A stretch of DNA of 64,000 bases, taken from Ischnura elegans (Eukaryota > Arthropoda > Insecta > Odonata > Coenagrionidae). Where the stretch lies: the NCBI RefSeq assembly GCF_921293095.1, contig NC_060248.1, forward strand, positions 14,588,744 to 14,652,743, read 5' to 3'. Position numbers and translations under genes: made by a program. Shown piece after piece: positions 21,886 through 33,881 of the stretch (the stretch's first letter is position 1; each line of letters opens with the position of its first letter). Under the pieces are notes generated by a model. That model ran no database searches and was not told where the DNA came from. It worked only from the letters and a program-made list of their open reading frames with translations.

Positions 21886-23365
21886 TATTATTATTACAGT
21901 ATTCTACCGATTAAGGTAGGTTTCCATGGAGTATTCAAGAAGTGATCTGGGAGCCTCCCTTTCCTTCCAGCGCTACCTTCTTCAATTCACTGTAAGGCCC
22001 ACTCCCTTTCAATCTATCTAAAAATCCTATTCTTTTCCTTCCCCTCCCTCGTTTCCCTAACATTCTACCCTCTAACACCATTTTCAACATCCCCTCCCCG
22101 CTAAGCACTAACTCCATCCATACCTTCTGTCTCCTCCGTACCTCATCTAATTAAGCTGCCTCTCCTCACCCACCATGTCCAGCACGTCGTTCCTTTTCCT
22201 CTCCATCCATTTCACCCTCTCCATTCTTCTCCATACCCACATCTAGAATGCCTCCAATCTTCTCTCGTCTCCTTTCCTCAGGGTCCACGTTTCCGCACTT
22301 CAGAGAGCTACACTCAAGATCAAACTCTTCACTAACCTTTTCTTTGAACTCTTACATAACGATCCTCTCAGAAGCTCCTTCCTGTTCATGAACGCCTCCT
22401 TTGCTAATGCAATCCTCTTCCTTATGTCCTTACTAGTGTATCCGTTTTCCTCTAACATACTGCCTAAATAGTTGTATTGCTCAACCTGCTCAAGTTTTTC
22501 ACCACCCACCTTTATCTTAAGTTTCACATTCCTCGCTCGTGATGCTTTACAAAACTGCATAACCTTAGTTTTCTTGTGATTAATCCTTATCCCATACTCA
22601 TCAAAACACTCGTACAACGCATCCACTAGAGCCTGAAGCCCCCTCGCTGACTGGCTGATCAACGCCTGATCATCCGCGAATCTCACTGATTTGAACATCA
22701 TTCCTCCCACCTTTATTCCAGCTTCTAACTCATCCCACGCTTCCCTTACCATCTCTTCAGCGTACACGTTAAAGAGCAGCGGCGATAGAGGACAGCCTTG
22801 CCTCACACCTCGGCCAATGCTTGCCCACCCAGATTCTCCGTCCGCTACCCTCACTTGCGCAGTCTGGGCCATATACAGATTACGAATCAGTCGCCTATCC
22901 CTCTAATCTACACCTATTTTCTTGAGAATATCCAATAACTTTATCCAGTTCACTCTATTAAAAGCTTTTTCAAAATCCACAAAGTAGACATACACGTCCT
23001 GCTCATATTCTAGGTTCCTCTCCACGAGGGACCTCATTATTGCTATTGCATCACGAGTTGACTTCCCTTTTCTGAAACCAAATTGATCTTCGCCCAAATA
23101 CTCGTTTGCCCTCGCCTCCATTCGTCTGTTCAATATCCTTAGTACCACTTTCGCCGTGTGCGATATTAGGCTAATAGTCCTGTAATCTCCACATTCCACA
23201 GCTTTCTTCTTTTTCGGTAGCAGAATTAAAACCGTCTTCACGAAGTCCTTCGGCCAACATCCCTCCTCATAGATCCTGCGCACTAGTTCGAAAAACCTTT
23301 TCTTACATTCCTTCCCTAGATTCTTCAGAAGCTCACACAGCATCTCCACGCCTACTGCTTTACAC
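21886..23365 (-). mobile_element. LINE-B copy 3, best preserved copy
   Basis: A 5'-truncated LINE on the minus strand running from mid reverse transcriptase to its 3' end. The tail on the minus strand reads CCTACCTTAATCGGTAGAAT then repeated AATAAT, shared with copies at 2050, 13690 and 38575. It is the reference used here to recognise the other LINE-B fragments. Confidence 0.88.
22300..23365 (-). pseudogene. LINE-B reverse transcriptase
   Basis: Two minus-strand frames form one RT domain separated by a nonsense codon near 22905 (GVD-stop-RDRRLIR, where copy 2 has Trp). The first contains GDYRTISLISHTAKVV, EDQFGFRKGKSTRDAI and YFVDFEKAFNRVNW. The second has GVRQGCPLSPLLFNVYAEEM, the catalytic VRFADDQALISQSARG and a C-terminal YNYLGSMLEENGYTSKDIR block. 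The remaining C-terminal region down to 21900 is frameshifted. The catalytic motif is FADD. Family relationship to RTE/CR1-type LINEs is clear; the exact clade is not resolved. The first about 30 codons of the open frame (beyond 23365) do not look like RT and are probably flanking DNA. Confidence 0.88.
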
Positions 23366-26300
23366 CAGCCATATGTGACATTAAGTCTTCTGCACATGAA
23401 AACACTCGTTGGCTTCACCTGACGTTCAGCATGGAAGGGATGAGGAATATAATACATTATGGGAACTTACCATGAAGTCAAATCATTGAAAATGTAAATA
23501 AATGTTTGTTTTAAAAACTAATAACTGTGAATAAAACTGTTAACTTAATAACAACCTTAAAGTTTTGCTACAACCCACAAAATTCTCAAAATTTTCAAAA
23601 ACCTCCTGGACCATACTATATGCTGGGAGCTCATCTCCCAGGCTACCCACTTAAACCCTCCCTTATTCACTATTCTGGACCCACCACTGTTAATACACTC
23701 TGCAGGCTTTTATGTTTTTGAAGGAACCCTTAGGCATAAGAAGGCATGGAAACTTCAAAACTTATTTTTCAAATTCAATTTGATGCTACTGTTTGATACG
23801 TCTGTGTACTTAGTAGTCTGACAAATGTAATACAGGAAAATAAATACGACTAGAGTCATAAAAGCCCAGGTAGTAGTAGTAGTATTTGTGTTTAGGGTGC
23901 CTCGACAACTAGGGTCATTTGCACCAATAAAAGCCCAGGGCAGAAGAAGATAATGATAGATTAAAAAAAACATTTTTTTCCCGGAGCCCCATCTTTCCAC
24001 CCTTTCCCCAACAAAGTTAAACCATAGTCTTCCCTCACCCTTCTCTGCTTGCAAATGACCAGCAAAGCACTCATTGCCTTTTTGCTCTCCTCCCCCTCCA
24101 ATATGCTACACCCTCATCCCTTCATCTAACTATATAAATAAGCAGGTGTCTGCTTGATGCACTCACCTCATGATGCTATAGCAAGTGAGACGTGGATCAG
24201 AATTAAAGTTTTTATACATATTTTGTGGAATTGGCGAAAGGTTTTGATTTTCTGGTGATGTTATGCATCGCCACAATTACACCAAAATCTTTTGAATTAT
24301 TTACATATCTTTGTCAGGTACTAAAACAAAAGCATTGATGAGTTTGAACCAGAATGTTTGGATGGCATGTCAAGTAAAATCTAGGTTGTTTTCAATAAAT
24401 TCAAGTGGAGTTACATTATTCACAATTTAAAGGGATTAATGTTGACGAAGTTTCATGTGTGACCTTGAAAAATCGGAGATTTATCCCCCAAAACCCCCCC
24501 CCTTGCTGCACCACTGATGTGGGGTATATGACTAGTTAGAGACAGTAGTTCGGTATTAAAACTGAGGTAATGATGGGGAGTGCAATGAAGAGATGAAAAT
24601 GGAATTGGGCAATACATATGGCTTAAGAGAGTCCATGAGGGAAATAAGTGGATTTTGCAAAGCAGTGAAATCCAAAGTCAGATTAAAGAGGCAAATCAAA
24701 GGGAGGGACCATGAAGACGTGAAGGGGACAAAGAGAAGGGAACGTGAGGAACTAAAGGAGAATAGTGCACAGGAGAGAAGGGAAATAGTAGGAGAGGGTT
24801 GAAATGGAAATAATTTAAGCGGAAGAGAAGTCATTTGGATATGTGACGATTGAAAGGGTTAAGAAACTGTATAGATTACAGAGGAAATTATAAGGAAAAT
24901 GGAGGAGGGAAGGAAATGGAAGAACACTGACACTAAAAAGGTAGGAGAATGTTCAGGAAAAGATACAATAGCAGGAATTGTGAGACAAAGAGAGGCTTGT
25001 CGAGGAATTGGTAAAGTTTCAGAAGGGATAGGTGCGTAGATAGACGAATGTTATAGCATCAAGTGTTCTTAAATGTGTATGTCAAGGTCTTCTAAAACAG
25101 GTATCACTTAGTGATATAACTACATAAAATGAAGATATGATTTTGTCATCAATCTTAAAATTGTGAATATTTTTAGAATATGCGGCCATTTAAAGTATGA
25201 ATCGACAGGCCAAAGTTTGGCCTGTTACTATTACACCAGCAGGTGACATTTTATTGGTATGGCCTTGTCATCATTGGTGGAGATAACAAATTTTGATTCA
25301 CAGGGTTATTCTTTTGGCATCACTTTCTCATCATTTGTGGTCTTATCAAATTTTTGCATCCAGGGAGATATTAAATAATAGTATGCTTTTTATTTCACCT
25401 AAGAGATGTAGATGAAAAAGCAATGTTGATGATGAAATATAATTGACATGTTATAGATTTAAAAAAATAATACATGATGCTGCTTCAATTAGGCATTTTT
25501 TCTACCATGCACTTATATCCATTTTGAAAGTAATTTTTGAGGAGAAGAAAAAATCACACAGAAACGGTGGGCAAAAGGTGTTTTATTCACACTTACAACA
25601 ACAAGGCAGTGTCTTTTATGAAATTAACTTGCCTTTTTACTTGTATGTACTTTAAGTACAGCAAACAGAGTTTTTGAAATAAAAATATATTACTGATCAC
25701 ATACTGTTATCCTACTCACAGAGGATATGATAGTTTAGAGTTTGGACTTTGCCCAAACCATTCCCATCCTAACTGCAGAAAGACAGTAGGCTCTGCCTGC
25801 TAAACCAGATTGTGCTTCCACTGCTGAACAACCAACAGATGTTGTATACATAGAGATACGTAATGGTGAAATGCATTTTTTGATATAAGTTTTCATGTTC
25901 CAAAACACTCTACCTCCATAGTGAGGTACCCACCTCAATCTTGAGACGTGTTAGGTTACACATCTTGATGTCAGAACTGATCCAAGTGAGTTCCTCCTCC
26001 TCATGCTTTCTGTAAATGCTAATTAAACAACAAATGCACATTGTGATAATGTCTCCTCTTTTTAAGTAACCGATACTGAGGCCCACTTTTGAGGAAGTAC
26101 TTTTAAAAGGGGCATCATCTGCTATCACACCTCTCATGATTTCAAATCGTAATCTTAATAATAACTTGTTGAGATTATGGATTATAATACAGCTCTTCCC
26201 GTAAGGTGGGAAGTTTCCCTGATTCGGCATGAAATTGAAAAAACCTATTATGCACACAAGCTGGTCAAGGTACTACGTATGTTCTATCAATGCTCTTCAT

Positions 26301-27864
26301 GAAGCCCCTGACAAAATATCTGCAGGAATATAAATGTGAGAGTACATGCATACTTTGACTCTGATACTCTGATTGATGTACTAAGCTGGTTATTCTGCTG
26401 TTCATGCTATAAATGCAACGACAATCTGGGTTAGCGTGCTCTCCATCCATCTGCTTGGATAAATTGATGAGTAAAACAACCATTTAAAAATGCCCTCCCT
26501 ACTGCCCGGCAGTAGGTGATAAGAACATTCATCAAACGAGTAGTACTTGAAAACGTACTCTGCATACACTTTCTTCTCCACGGAGATGCATACATACATA
26601 CTTTCACTGCACCATGGCACACACATCATGGTCCCTTGTCCACTTGAGATTCCCACGATAGCCAACTCCCTCAATGCATTCCACGTATCACTCGATGAGC
26701 TGTACTAGACCTCATTAGTAATTTTACATTTTGTTGTTCAAGTCTTGATGGAAATACAATAAGAACATTTTAGTTTAATGCAAGTTAGGAAGTACAGGAT
26801 CACAGATTCACACATTCATTATACAATTAGGGTGTAACGCTAAGATAACTGAGGGCATTGTGTTGGAATTAGTATATGTATGTTCAAATCAATTGATGTC
26901 ATCGTAATGGACAGTGAAATAGGTATTAGAAATATCATAATTGTAATTTTTTTTGTTAAATGTATGGTAAGTGTCCTTGCAAACTATGCTGTGCAGAATG
27001 CCATTGACTGATATTTTGTGATAAAATCCTCTGCTAAGAACGCAGTCAGATACATCAAAATTTCATCAAATGTGACTTGTATTTCATTTAAAACTAGCCA
27101 CATACCCACAGTTAATCCCAACAAATTTCACTTCTTTCAAGGCAAGCCCTGCTATGTGTATTAGCATGTGAATGAATGTGGTAATAACAACTTCTGAAAG
27201 CGCTTTTGCGCAGTTGGTGTCTTTGTGATGGAATAAAAGTACACTATTATTTAAACATTTCTTTGCTCTAAAATGAGCACTTTTTCACTTTCAGCCTCTT
27301 CCAACAGCTTAAAAGGAACTAGATATTCACGGCAGCAATACCGCAGTCGATCAGCAAACACATACTGTTAGATTTTACAGGAAATTAAATGCATCATCGT
27401 GGGTTAAGGACCTTGTGAGGTTAATCAAAGGTAATGTTGGAAAATGTGTAGGCCAGCACACATTTCACTCTTTATAAATAACTATAATCTCCATTGTCAA
27501 TGCTGGAATGTTAACATCATGAATTATTTTTTTTTTTGCATTTTTGTGAGGAATGTGGCAATAGAAGAGAACGATTGGCACTGGATATGCATGGATATTG
27601 CAAAAATTTTGCATTGGAATGAAAAGATATGAAATAATAAGAAAGCTGATCTGATGTTACCTAACGGTAGGGATGCCACTGAGGAATGCGAGAATTTGGG
27701 TGGCAGGAATATATATAAAAATGTAATATCACTATGCTGTAAGTGTATTTGGTCATGCGCATTGCTGTTTGTGGTGGGAGAGGCTGGGGGATGTGCGTAG
27801 AAAAGCGTGCCTGGAGGGACCCCCCCTCCCCCTTGCTTCATGGGATGGGGGGGAGAGGAGCCTT
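23366..27864. other. 4.5 kb without a recognised gene
   Basis: Mostly AT-rich. It holds a purine-rich tract (24560-25050) and an imperfect duplication around TGGCCTTGTCATCATTGGTGG (25250-25350). Adjacent minus-strand ORFs (25735-26674) together look mildly protein-like but match no family I know. The end nearest 27864 would be the 3' UTR of the acyltransferase gene. Confidence 0.4.
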
Positions 27865-28459
27865 TCAGTCAGCCCCGCCCACCTCGGGCACTTCGGCTTC
27901 CCCCGATGGGACCTTTGGGGCCTTGTGCTTCAAGGACCTCCCCTGTTCTGGGACCTCTGCCTCGGCCAACAGCTCCTCCTCTTCCTTGGCCACCCCTGTC
28001 ACCTCGGGCACCACCGCCTCATCACCCACTACAGCCCCATCCTCAGGCCCTCGGGGCCAGCCCTTGGGCCTCAGGATGGCCCTCACTGTCTCATAACGCC
28101 GCCGGAAGCCCAGCTTAGCGTATAGGCTCTGTGAGGCGGAGTTCTCGGGCCGGATGACAACAAAGGGGATGTATCCCCTGGCAAGGACGGCACTCGTTAG
28201 CCGCCGTGCCAACAGCAGCCCATAACCACGGCGGCGGAACGCCGGAAGCGTCTGCATAGAGAACATGGCACCATAGTAGCTCTGCACCATCCATGCAGCT
28301 AGCTCCCCATCGGAGGAGAAGACGCCAAAGGCAGGCAGGGCACGGATAAGGCGTTCAAACACCTCCACTGACTCCATGTCGTTGGCCGGATAGAGCGAGT
28401 GGATGGCGGCTGCATGCTCTGGCTCGAGTTGGCGCAACTGGGCCTCGTCCAGCAGGCCA
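27865..28459 (-). CDS. Acyltransferase gene, terminal exon (GNAT domain)
   Basis: 595 nt beginning with one base that completes a codon from the previous exon (GA + T = Asp), then GLLDEAQLRQLEPEHAAAIH. The GNAT core is followed by about 55 residues rich in Glu, Val and Ala. The apparent start at 28437 is only a TTG inside the exon, not a true initiation codon. Confidence 0.88.
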
Positions 28460-31400
28460 CTGAGGGGGAGAGAGAATTAGACTTCTTAGGTTATTTGAAA
28501 CAATTAGGGCAAAGTCAGTGAGACTAAGACATCGTCATGATTGGGGGAAGCTAAAAAGTTGTCCTGGTCATTATTTTGTTGCTGTACAACTCAGGTATTA
28601 GAAAAAGGACAGTGTGGTCATCAAAATTCCAGGGATAGGAAATATAACAAAATGAAATTTAGAAAAACAGTAAATTTTTAATGGTTTTGATCCTGGGAGC
28701 AAAATGTACAAACTAAATGAAAATGAACTAAAACTGAGGAACTAAACCCACGGTTGAAACTAAATTGGTGTCAAAATTACGGCAGGTTGACATTAAATAC
28801 TTTTTGCATTGCTAGAACCATATAGCCTTTGGAGGTCAAATGGTTGACCAAAGGAATCTGTTAACCATCCCAGTGATCTTTTCATCATCATCACTGGTCA
28901 ACAATCCTAGGATTGGTTTGACGCAGCTCTCCACTCAGTTCTCCTATCAGCTAATCTTTTCACTCCTACGTATTTCTTCTCTAAGCACTTTCTGAGCTTA
29001 AAGCCACCGAGGTGGACGCACTCGGTGGCTTTAAGCTCAGCCGCGAGCAGTGATCTTGGCACCCTTAAAATAGGTATTCTGGATGTCTGATGATTCTAGC
29101 CCATTACATACCGTATATGTCTGAATATAGTCCCCTCTTTTTTTCCAAAAATGCCTGTGGTAAAAGTAAAGGGGGGGACTATATTCAAATGCATTTTTTT
29201 AACTTTTCCCAAAACTGAAGCCTCAAAATTAGGGGGTGGGGACTATATTCGAAGGGGGACTATATTCAGAGGGGGATTATATTCGGAGAAATACGGTACC
29301 TCAAATGATCATTGGCCCTAGTGCAGCTGTTGGAGAGCACAAATGGCTGAACAAGGTATGTTTAACTTGGCATTTCACATAGAATTCATGTCGGCACAAT
29401 TGGCCCCAAGTTACTAATTGTGTTGGCATGCATCCGTGTTAAACCAAACTCTTAGGTGCATGTAAACCAAAATTATAGATAATCTCATTCATTTAAGTTC
29501 AACATCAATGAAGATAACATGCTTTCAGCAATGCTTTTCTGAAGAAGACACTAAACTTGTCAGTGCAAGGAAAAATAGGGGACTTGACTAACGTTATGCA
29601 CTCAGCTGTTCACTACTATGAAACTAGATACATAGCAACAGAATCTGCTCGACCTAATCATATGACTAGATAATCTGCATTAGGGCTGAGAAATAAGGGG
29701 CTCTAATAATAAACTCTACAAAAAACTTCCACTACTACATATAATACATTCCTTTTGGGAATTAAAGACAAAGTCAAGGTATTTTTTTTCTCAAATTATA
29801 ATACTCAGCTAATAAATTTTTGTCTGATGACAACTTTTGAACCACTAACTTGATATATCCACATTTTAAGCAGTATTCAATATTTTATTTATGTAATTTT
29901 TGATAAATTCTGGGTGTAATTAATTATTTACACCACAACAATTTTCTATTAACTTGCCATGTGTCTAAATCAATGTACACATCTTTTGGTTCTTGATCTT
30001 TTGGTTAACAAAATATTATTATTATGTATTATTATTATTCAAGTTTATTATGGTATGAGAGAGTGATTGGAATTATTCTTTATCTGCATCAAAGTGACCC
30101 CTGTCCTGTTATTAAGATCCTTCTCTGTGTGCAAGACAAGGTTCTATATGTACTTGCTACCACCCAAGCTGCCTCTACAGGTGGGAGGTGCAAGGACCCC
30201 GGCCGTAAACAAGCACGAGATTATTAAAACATATAGTAGAGCATTGCAAGAAAGAAAATTTTCTCGTTCAAGGGAAAAACAAACAACTTCTCTATTCAGC
30301 AAAATATCTTTATCAATGTATCATTTCATTTGAAATTAGAATCATAGTGCTGTTCTAGGATCACGTTCTCAATATCATTCTTAACAGTATCTGTTCTTCA
30401 TTCCTTAAGAATTTTACGCTCAAGTTCATTGAAGTATCTCACTATATTTATCTTTCCCATCAGACTTGGTAATAAAGTGTAGTTCTTGGATGATGATCTC
30501 AATGTCACTCTGAAAGATATCAGTCCTTAATTACTTGGACAATCTTTTTCCTGGCACATAACCTATGAGTCTAAAATGGCACCCATCCTAATAGGTGTGA
30601 AAGATATGTGATTTTCTCTGCTCGCTTGTAGCAATTTTTTTTAAAGAACCTACCTGTTTTCCCTTGTATTTTATTTTGTTCACAGATTAAATCTTTCCTT
30701 GCCAGCACCCATTTGCTAGCCGCACATTTGAGTTGTGGCCTGATGAGTGCGAAGTAGCACCTCTCTCACTCTTTGTCAAGGGCCCTCCCACAACATGCTT
30801 GATGAATCATAGCGTCTTCAGGGCTATGACACAGTTACTTCTCACGTGTGCTCCCCACAATGGGTTTGAGGTTAGCATAGGTTTAAGGAGGTTGCTTACT
30901 CAGCGTCCTCCTTGGTAGCGTCCAGCTCCTCCTCCTCTGTCGTCTCCCCTCCGCCCTCCTGTCCACCTCCTCCACCCCCACTCTCGTCCTTGGCACCATC
31001 GGCGCCATCGTCGGGAGCCTCAGCATTTGGTGCCGGTGGTGTCGCCTCGTCCACCCCATTCTCTCCACACTGCAAGAATGAAGAACTCTTCATGAGGGAC
31101 GTATTGTGTTCAAAGAAAATTTTACACATGTTCAGGAATTAATGATGGAAGATAACAGCTGGGATCAAGTAGAGCATAGATTCTAACGAGTATTTAGTGT
31201 GACATATATCCAGGAGGCTCCTCATTGCAGTGACAAGCAGAAACATGTTCAAGACAGTTATAATATCAGTGGTCAAGACCATAGACGCCCAGGCAAAACA
31301 GGTTGTCAGCTACCCAAAATTCCCACGATAGTATCCAGTGATACAAAGATACAAACCCATAATAAGGTTCAATCGGGTAGGGATCGGACTCTAGTACCGT

Positions 31401-33881
31401 AAGCATAGAGGCAAGGTCCATAAAGTTTAAGAGTCAAGGGTAAGGAAGGATAAAGTTGGTAATCAGCACCTAAATATCATTTCGTTCAAACCGGACAAGT
31501 GTCACCAACCATTGTGCTGAACTATGTGATACCAATTGATAAAATGGCCTCTAGTCTGGCTATTACAACTATGTTATTTATGATACAGTAATTGGCATCA
31601 CAACTGCTCAACTTTCATGCCCCTTGCCTTCACTCATCTATTTAAGTCATGAATAATATTACCTAAGTATGACTGCTTATAACTCCCTACTGTTGGACAT
31701 TTGGTTTCAAAAATGCCAACTCAATCAAAAAAAATATAGAAATGGTGGCCAAGATGGAATATAAACCAAATATAAATGGATCGTCTTACATAGAAAATAA
31801 TTCAGGATAATTAATCAGATATGCTTCTGGAATAATTTAAGTATTGAAGATATTTCAAAACCACAATACAATAGAAAGATGAAAAATTACTTCTGCTATG
31901 AGGTGAAATTTTGAGAATGGCGTAGGTATTACTGATACCCATTGCTTTACTCGGCATATACCCAGGGTACTCAAAAACCCATATCCCTTGCCCTGGCAGG
32001 GGAGTCAGAAGAGTCTATCGGCAGGCAATTTCACGGGGGAGGGTTTAGAGTGTTCTGCCCCCCCCAAATTTTGGCCCTTGTGGCAACTACCCCCAATGCA
32101 TAAAATGTACGATTTCCCAAAGCAGGGAATCGAACTGTGGTGATGGCTATAGTATTGGCTTCCCTCCCTGAGGATCCGGGTTCAAACACCAGAGTGAGCC
32201 GTGCCTCACTCTACGCTATCGGTCGAGCAGCTTGGTGGGTGGTGAAATCCTCCGCCAAAAGGAAATGGCCTCCGGTCAGTAGGGGCCCTAACATTGGTTG
32301 TGGCAAATGGGCCCAAACCTATGTAAAGGAATGCTTGTCCGTGAGCGGTGGGCATTATTTTGCAAGAGCTCTTGTCGAGTGTTTGGCCATGAGGAGAGCT
32401 GCTCCCGGGAGGAGACCAAAGGCACCTTTTTTTTGACCACCGCTACCTCTTGCTGCCAAGGTAACCAATCCCTGTTTCCTACCTCGCCTTTTCCCCCGAG
32501 TTATTAATTTGTATCGTCGCAACCACAGTTCAGTAAGGTGATTTCTTTTATTCGACCGCTTTTGTTTGTTATTAAATTTATGGTACTCTGTTTCACCGTG
32601 CCTTTTTTTTTTTAGCTTTACACTCCTACGCATCCCCCCGGGCCTCCAAGTACGTCTCAAGGGGTGGCAAAGATATTTCAGAGACTGCCCGATTCCTGTT
32701 TGAATGCTTTGTGGAGGGCACTTTAATAAGTACCACCCAAGCTCCGTACCGAAGCAAATTCCTGGTTGTGTGTCTTTAAGTGTAGTACTTCATTCAAATG
32801 GACCTCTCTGTGTTAGTTGTAGGGAGTCTCCCGGGTAATCCGCAGATTTAGCCTCAACGTGGGTTGAAAATTGGGGTGGAAATGATGGATGCGTGATTAC
32901 AGCATGACCTCTTTCTTGTGTGTAAGACATCTCTCGGTTGGCCCTGTGTCGATATTTCAATTAAATGCAGCCACATCTTCCTAAAAGAACAAAAAGGTAA
33001 ATCTTGAACACTTAGATACATTTTGGACCTCTGGAGCAGGGGTCTCCAACTGCGACCCCATATGGGAAATGAGGCTCTCGAAGAACATTTGATCCACAGA
33101 TAATATTGAATAATTTTATTAAATAAAAAAATAAAGAATTTGAAACAGCGTGCATAATGCTTTGATTTTTTTACTTGGACCTCGAGGGCATAGTCGGTCC
33201 CCATACCGCAGTTGAAATTAAACCTCGGGATGAAGCGTTTGGCGATACAGGCTCTAGAGCACAGTGGCGCCGACTCCATGGGGCCTAAGGGGGCCCGAGC
33301 CCCCTAAAAAATTCGTTATGGGTGTGAGGAAAAAATGTGTCAGGCTTGTCAGAACATATGACTCTTCTAAAATGCTTAAAAAACTTAAAACTCACTACTT
33401 ATAAAATTTCCCGGGGCACGATCCCCGGATCCCCGGGGCACGATCCCCCCCCCCCCAATATTTTTTGTGATTCGGCGTCCCTGCTAGAGCAAGATTCCTA
33501 GTGGACACGCGACCCACGCAGCATTCAGCAGACCTTCTCCAGACAATGGGCATGGCATACCTCGTCCTTGAGCCGCTGGTCAGCGCCACCGTCGCCGTCG
33601 TCTGCGCCCAGCTTCCTCCGCCGCCGCTGTCGCCGCTGTTCCCGTCGTCCGCGCGCCAAACCCCGCTCGCACACGTAAATGTCTCCGCGCACCTTGTCCA
33701 CGCATCCGAGGCGGTGTCCGCACAACTCCTCGATCGTCTCCACGATACGCGCATGCGTGAAGTTGAGGAAGAGGGGCCGACTCCAGTCGAGCAGCTGGTC
33801 CTCCTCCGCGAGCAGATGCAGGCACTCCAACCGCGACACGGGGCAGAACACGCTGAAACTGTCGTAGAGGCGACCTCCCGG
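27865..33881 (-). CDS. Glycine N-acyltransferase-like (GNAT fold) gene, 5' partial
   Basis: Three minus-strand exons join in phase: 33881-33561, 31069-30900 and 28459-27865 (stop TGA), giving 361 residues without the N-terminus. Acceptors have pyrimidine tracts (TTTTTTTCAG, TTCTTGCAG, CTCCCCCTCAG); donors are GACGAG|GTATGC and GCTGA|GTAAGC. Exon 1 resembles the N-terminal half of insect GLYAT-like proteins (DSFSVFCPVSRLECLHLLAE, then WSRPLFLNF). Exon 2 is a Gly/Glu/Asp-rich linker. Exon 3 has the GNAT acetyl-CoA site: ALPAFGVFSSDGELAAWMVQ, LPAFRRRGYGLLLARRL (the R/Q-x-x-G-x-G/A-type loop), ENSASQSLYAKLGFRRRYE, then an acidic tail. The family moves acyl groups from CoA to amines such as glycine; the substrate here is unknown. 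The start codon and first exon(s), upstream of 33881, were not found. Phase agreement across both introns makes the model strong. Confidence 0.85.
28881..29047 (-). mobile_element. 167-bp RTE-derived mini-element with internal hairpin and 10-bp TSD
   Basis: CAGTGATCTT flanks it at 28871-28880 and 29048-29057. In sense (minus) orientation it starts with the LINE-A 5' end (CTCGCGGCTGAGCTTAAAGC), then an inverted copy of those bases (arms 28992-29011 and 29021-29040, 9-base loop). It then jumps to the LINE-A 3' end from GAGAAGAAATACGTAGG through GAGAGCTGCGTCAAACCAAT to the GATGATGATGA tail. It is therefore a complete insertion of a deletion/inversion derivative, not a random fragment. It lies in intron 2 of the acyltransferase gene. 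Confidence 0.88.
29111..29296. mobile_element. 186-bp TA-flanked MITE (CCGTAT termini)
   Basis: TA at 29109-29110 and 29297-29298. The ends are CCGTATATGTCTGAATATAG and, inverted, CCGTATTTCTCCGAATATAA. The interior repeats GGGGGACTATATTC several times near the right end and TATAGTCCCC at the left. The same CCGTAT start and TA flanks occur in the 9171-11094 element. It lies in intron 2 of the acyltransferase gene. Confidence 0.82.
29299..30895. other. Remainder of acyltransferase intron 2
   Basis: AT-rich intronic DNA with simple ATT runs near 30010-30045 and no recognised insertion. Confidence 0.45.
30900..31069 (-). CDS. Acyltransferase gene, middle exon (acidic/Gly linker)
   Basis: 170 nt encoding CGENGVDEATPPAPNAEAPD, then a Gly-rich run and EEEELDATKEDA. 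It enters in phase 0 and leaves two bases (GA) for the next exon. The donor GTAAGC overlaps an in-frame TAA: if the intron were retained, translation would stop one codon later. Low complexity, so homology alone would not find it; the assignment rests on splice sites and phase. Confidence 0.75.
31073..33261. other. Acyltransferase intron 1: possible SINE-like segment
   Basis: About 2.2 kb of the 2.5-kb intron. Positions about 32130-32195 (TGGCTATAGTATTGG, then GGATCCGGGTTCAAACACC) resemble A and B boxes of a tRNA-derived SINE, but the body is not recognisable. The rest is unremarkable. Confidence 0.4.
33262..33483. mobile_element. hAT MITE, family 1, copy 2
   Basis: 222 bp from CAGTGGCGCCGACTCCATGG to a terminal GGCGTCCCTG, flanked by an exact 8-bp duplication CTAGAGCA (33254-33261 and 33484-33491). 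Homologous to 5603-5863. It sits 77 bp downstream of the exon 1 donor, inside intron 1 of the acyltransferase gene. Confidence 0.9.
33561..33881 (-). CDS. Acyltransferase gene, first visible exon
   Basis: 321 nt (107 codons), phase 0 at both ends. Starts PGGRLYDSFSVF after a strong TTTTTTTCAG acceptor and ends in a basic stretch (RGRREQRRQRRRRKLG) and QRLKDE at the GTATGC donor. High GC with many CpGs, unlike its surroundings, so overlapping ORFs on the other strand are shadows. Confidence 0.82.

Noticed and set aside
25735-26674. Series of minus-strand ORFs as one broken transposase
   Set aside because: The pieces are mildly protein-like but I could not match any known motif.
27743-28125. 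Plus-strand Pro/Ser-rich ORFs
   Set aside because: They are antisense shadows of the acidic tail in the acyltransferase terminal exon.
28992-29040. Hairpin as a transcription terminator
   Set aside because: It is explained as an inverted duplication of the LINE-A 5' end inside a TSD-flanked insertion.
30741-30770. CTGATGAGTGCGAAGTAGCACC as a hammerhead
   Set aside because: It has CTGATGA and a possible stem but no GAAA after it, so the core is incomplete.
32130-32300. Functional tRNA gene
   Set aside because: Only A- and B-box-like strings are present; no cloverleaf can be drawn.
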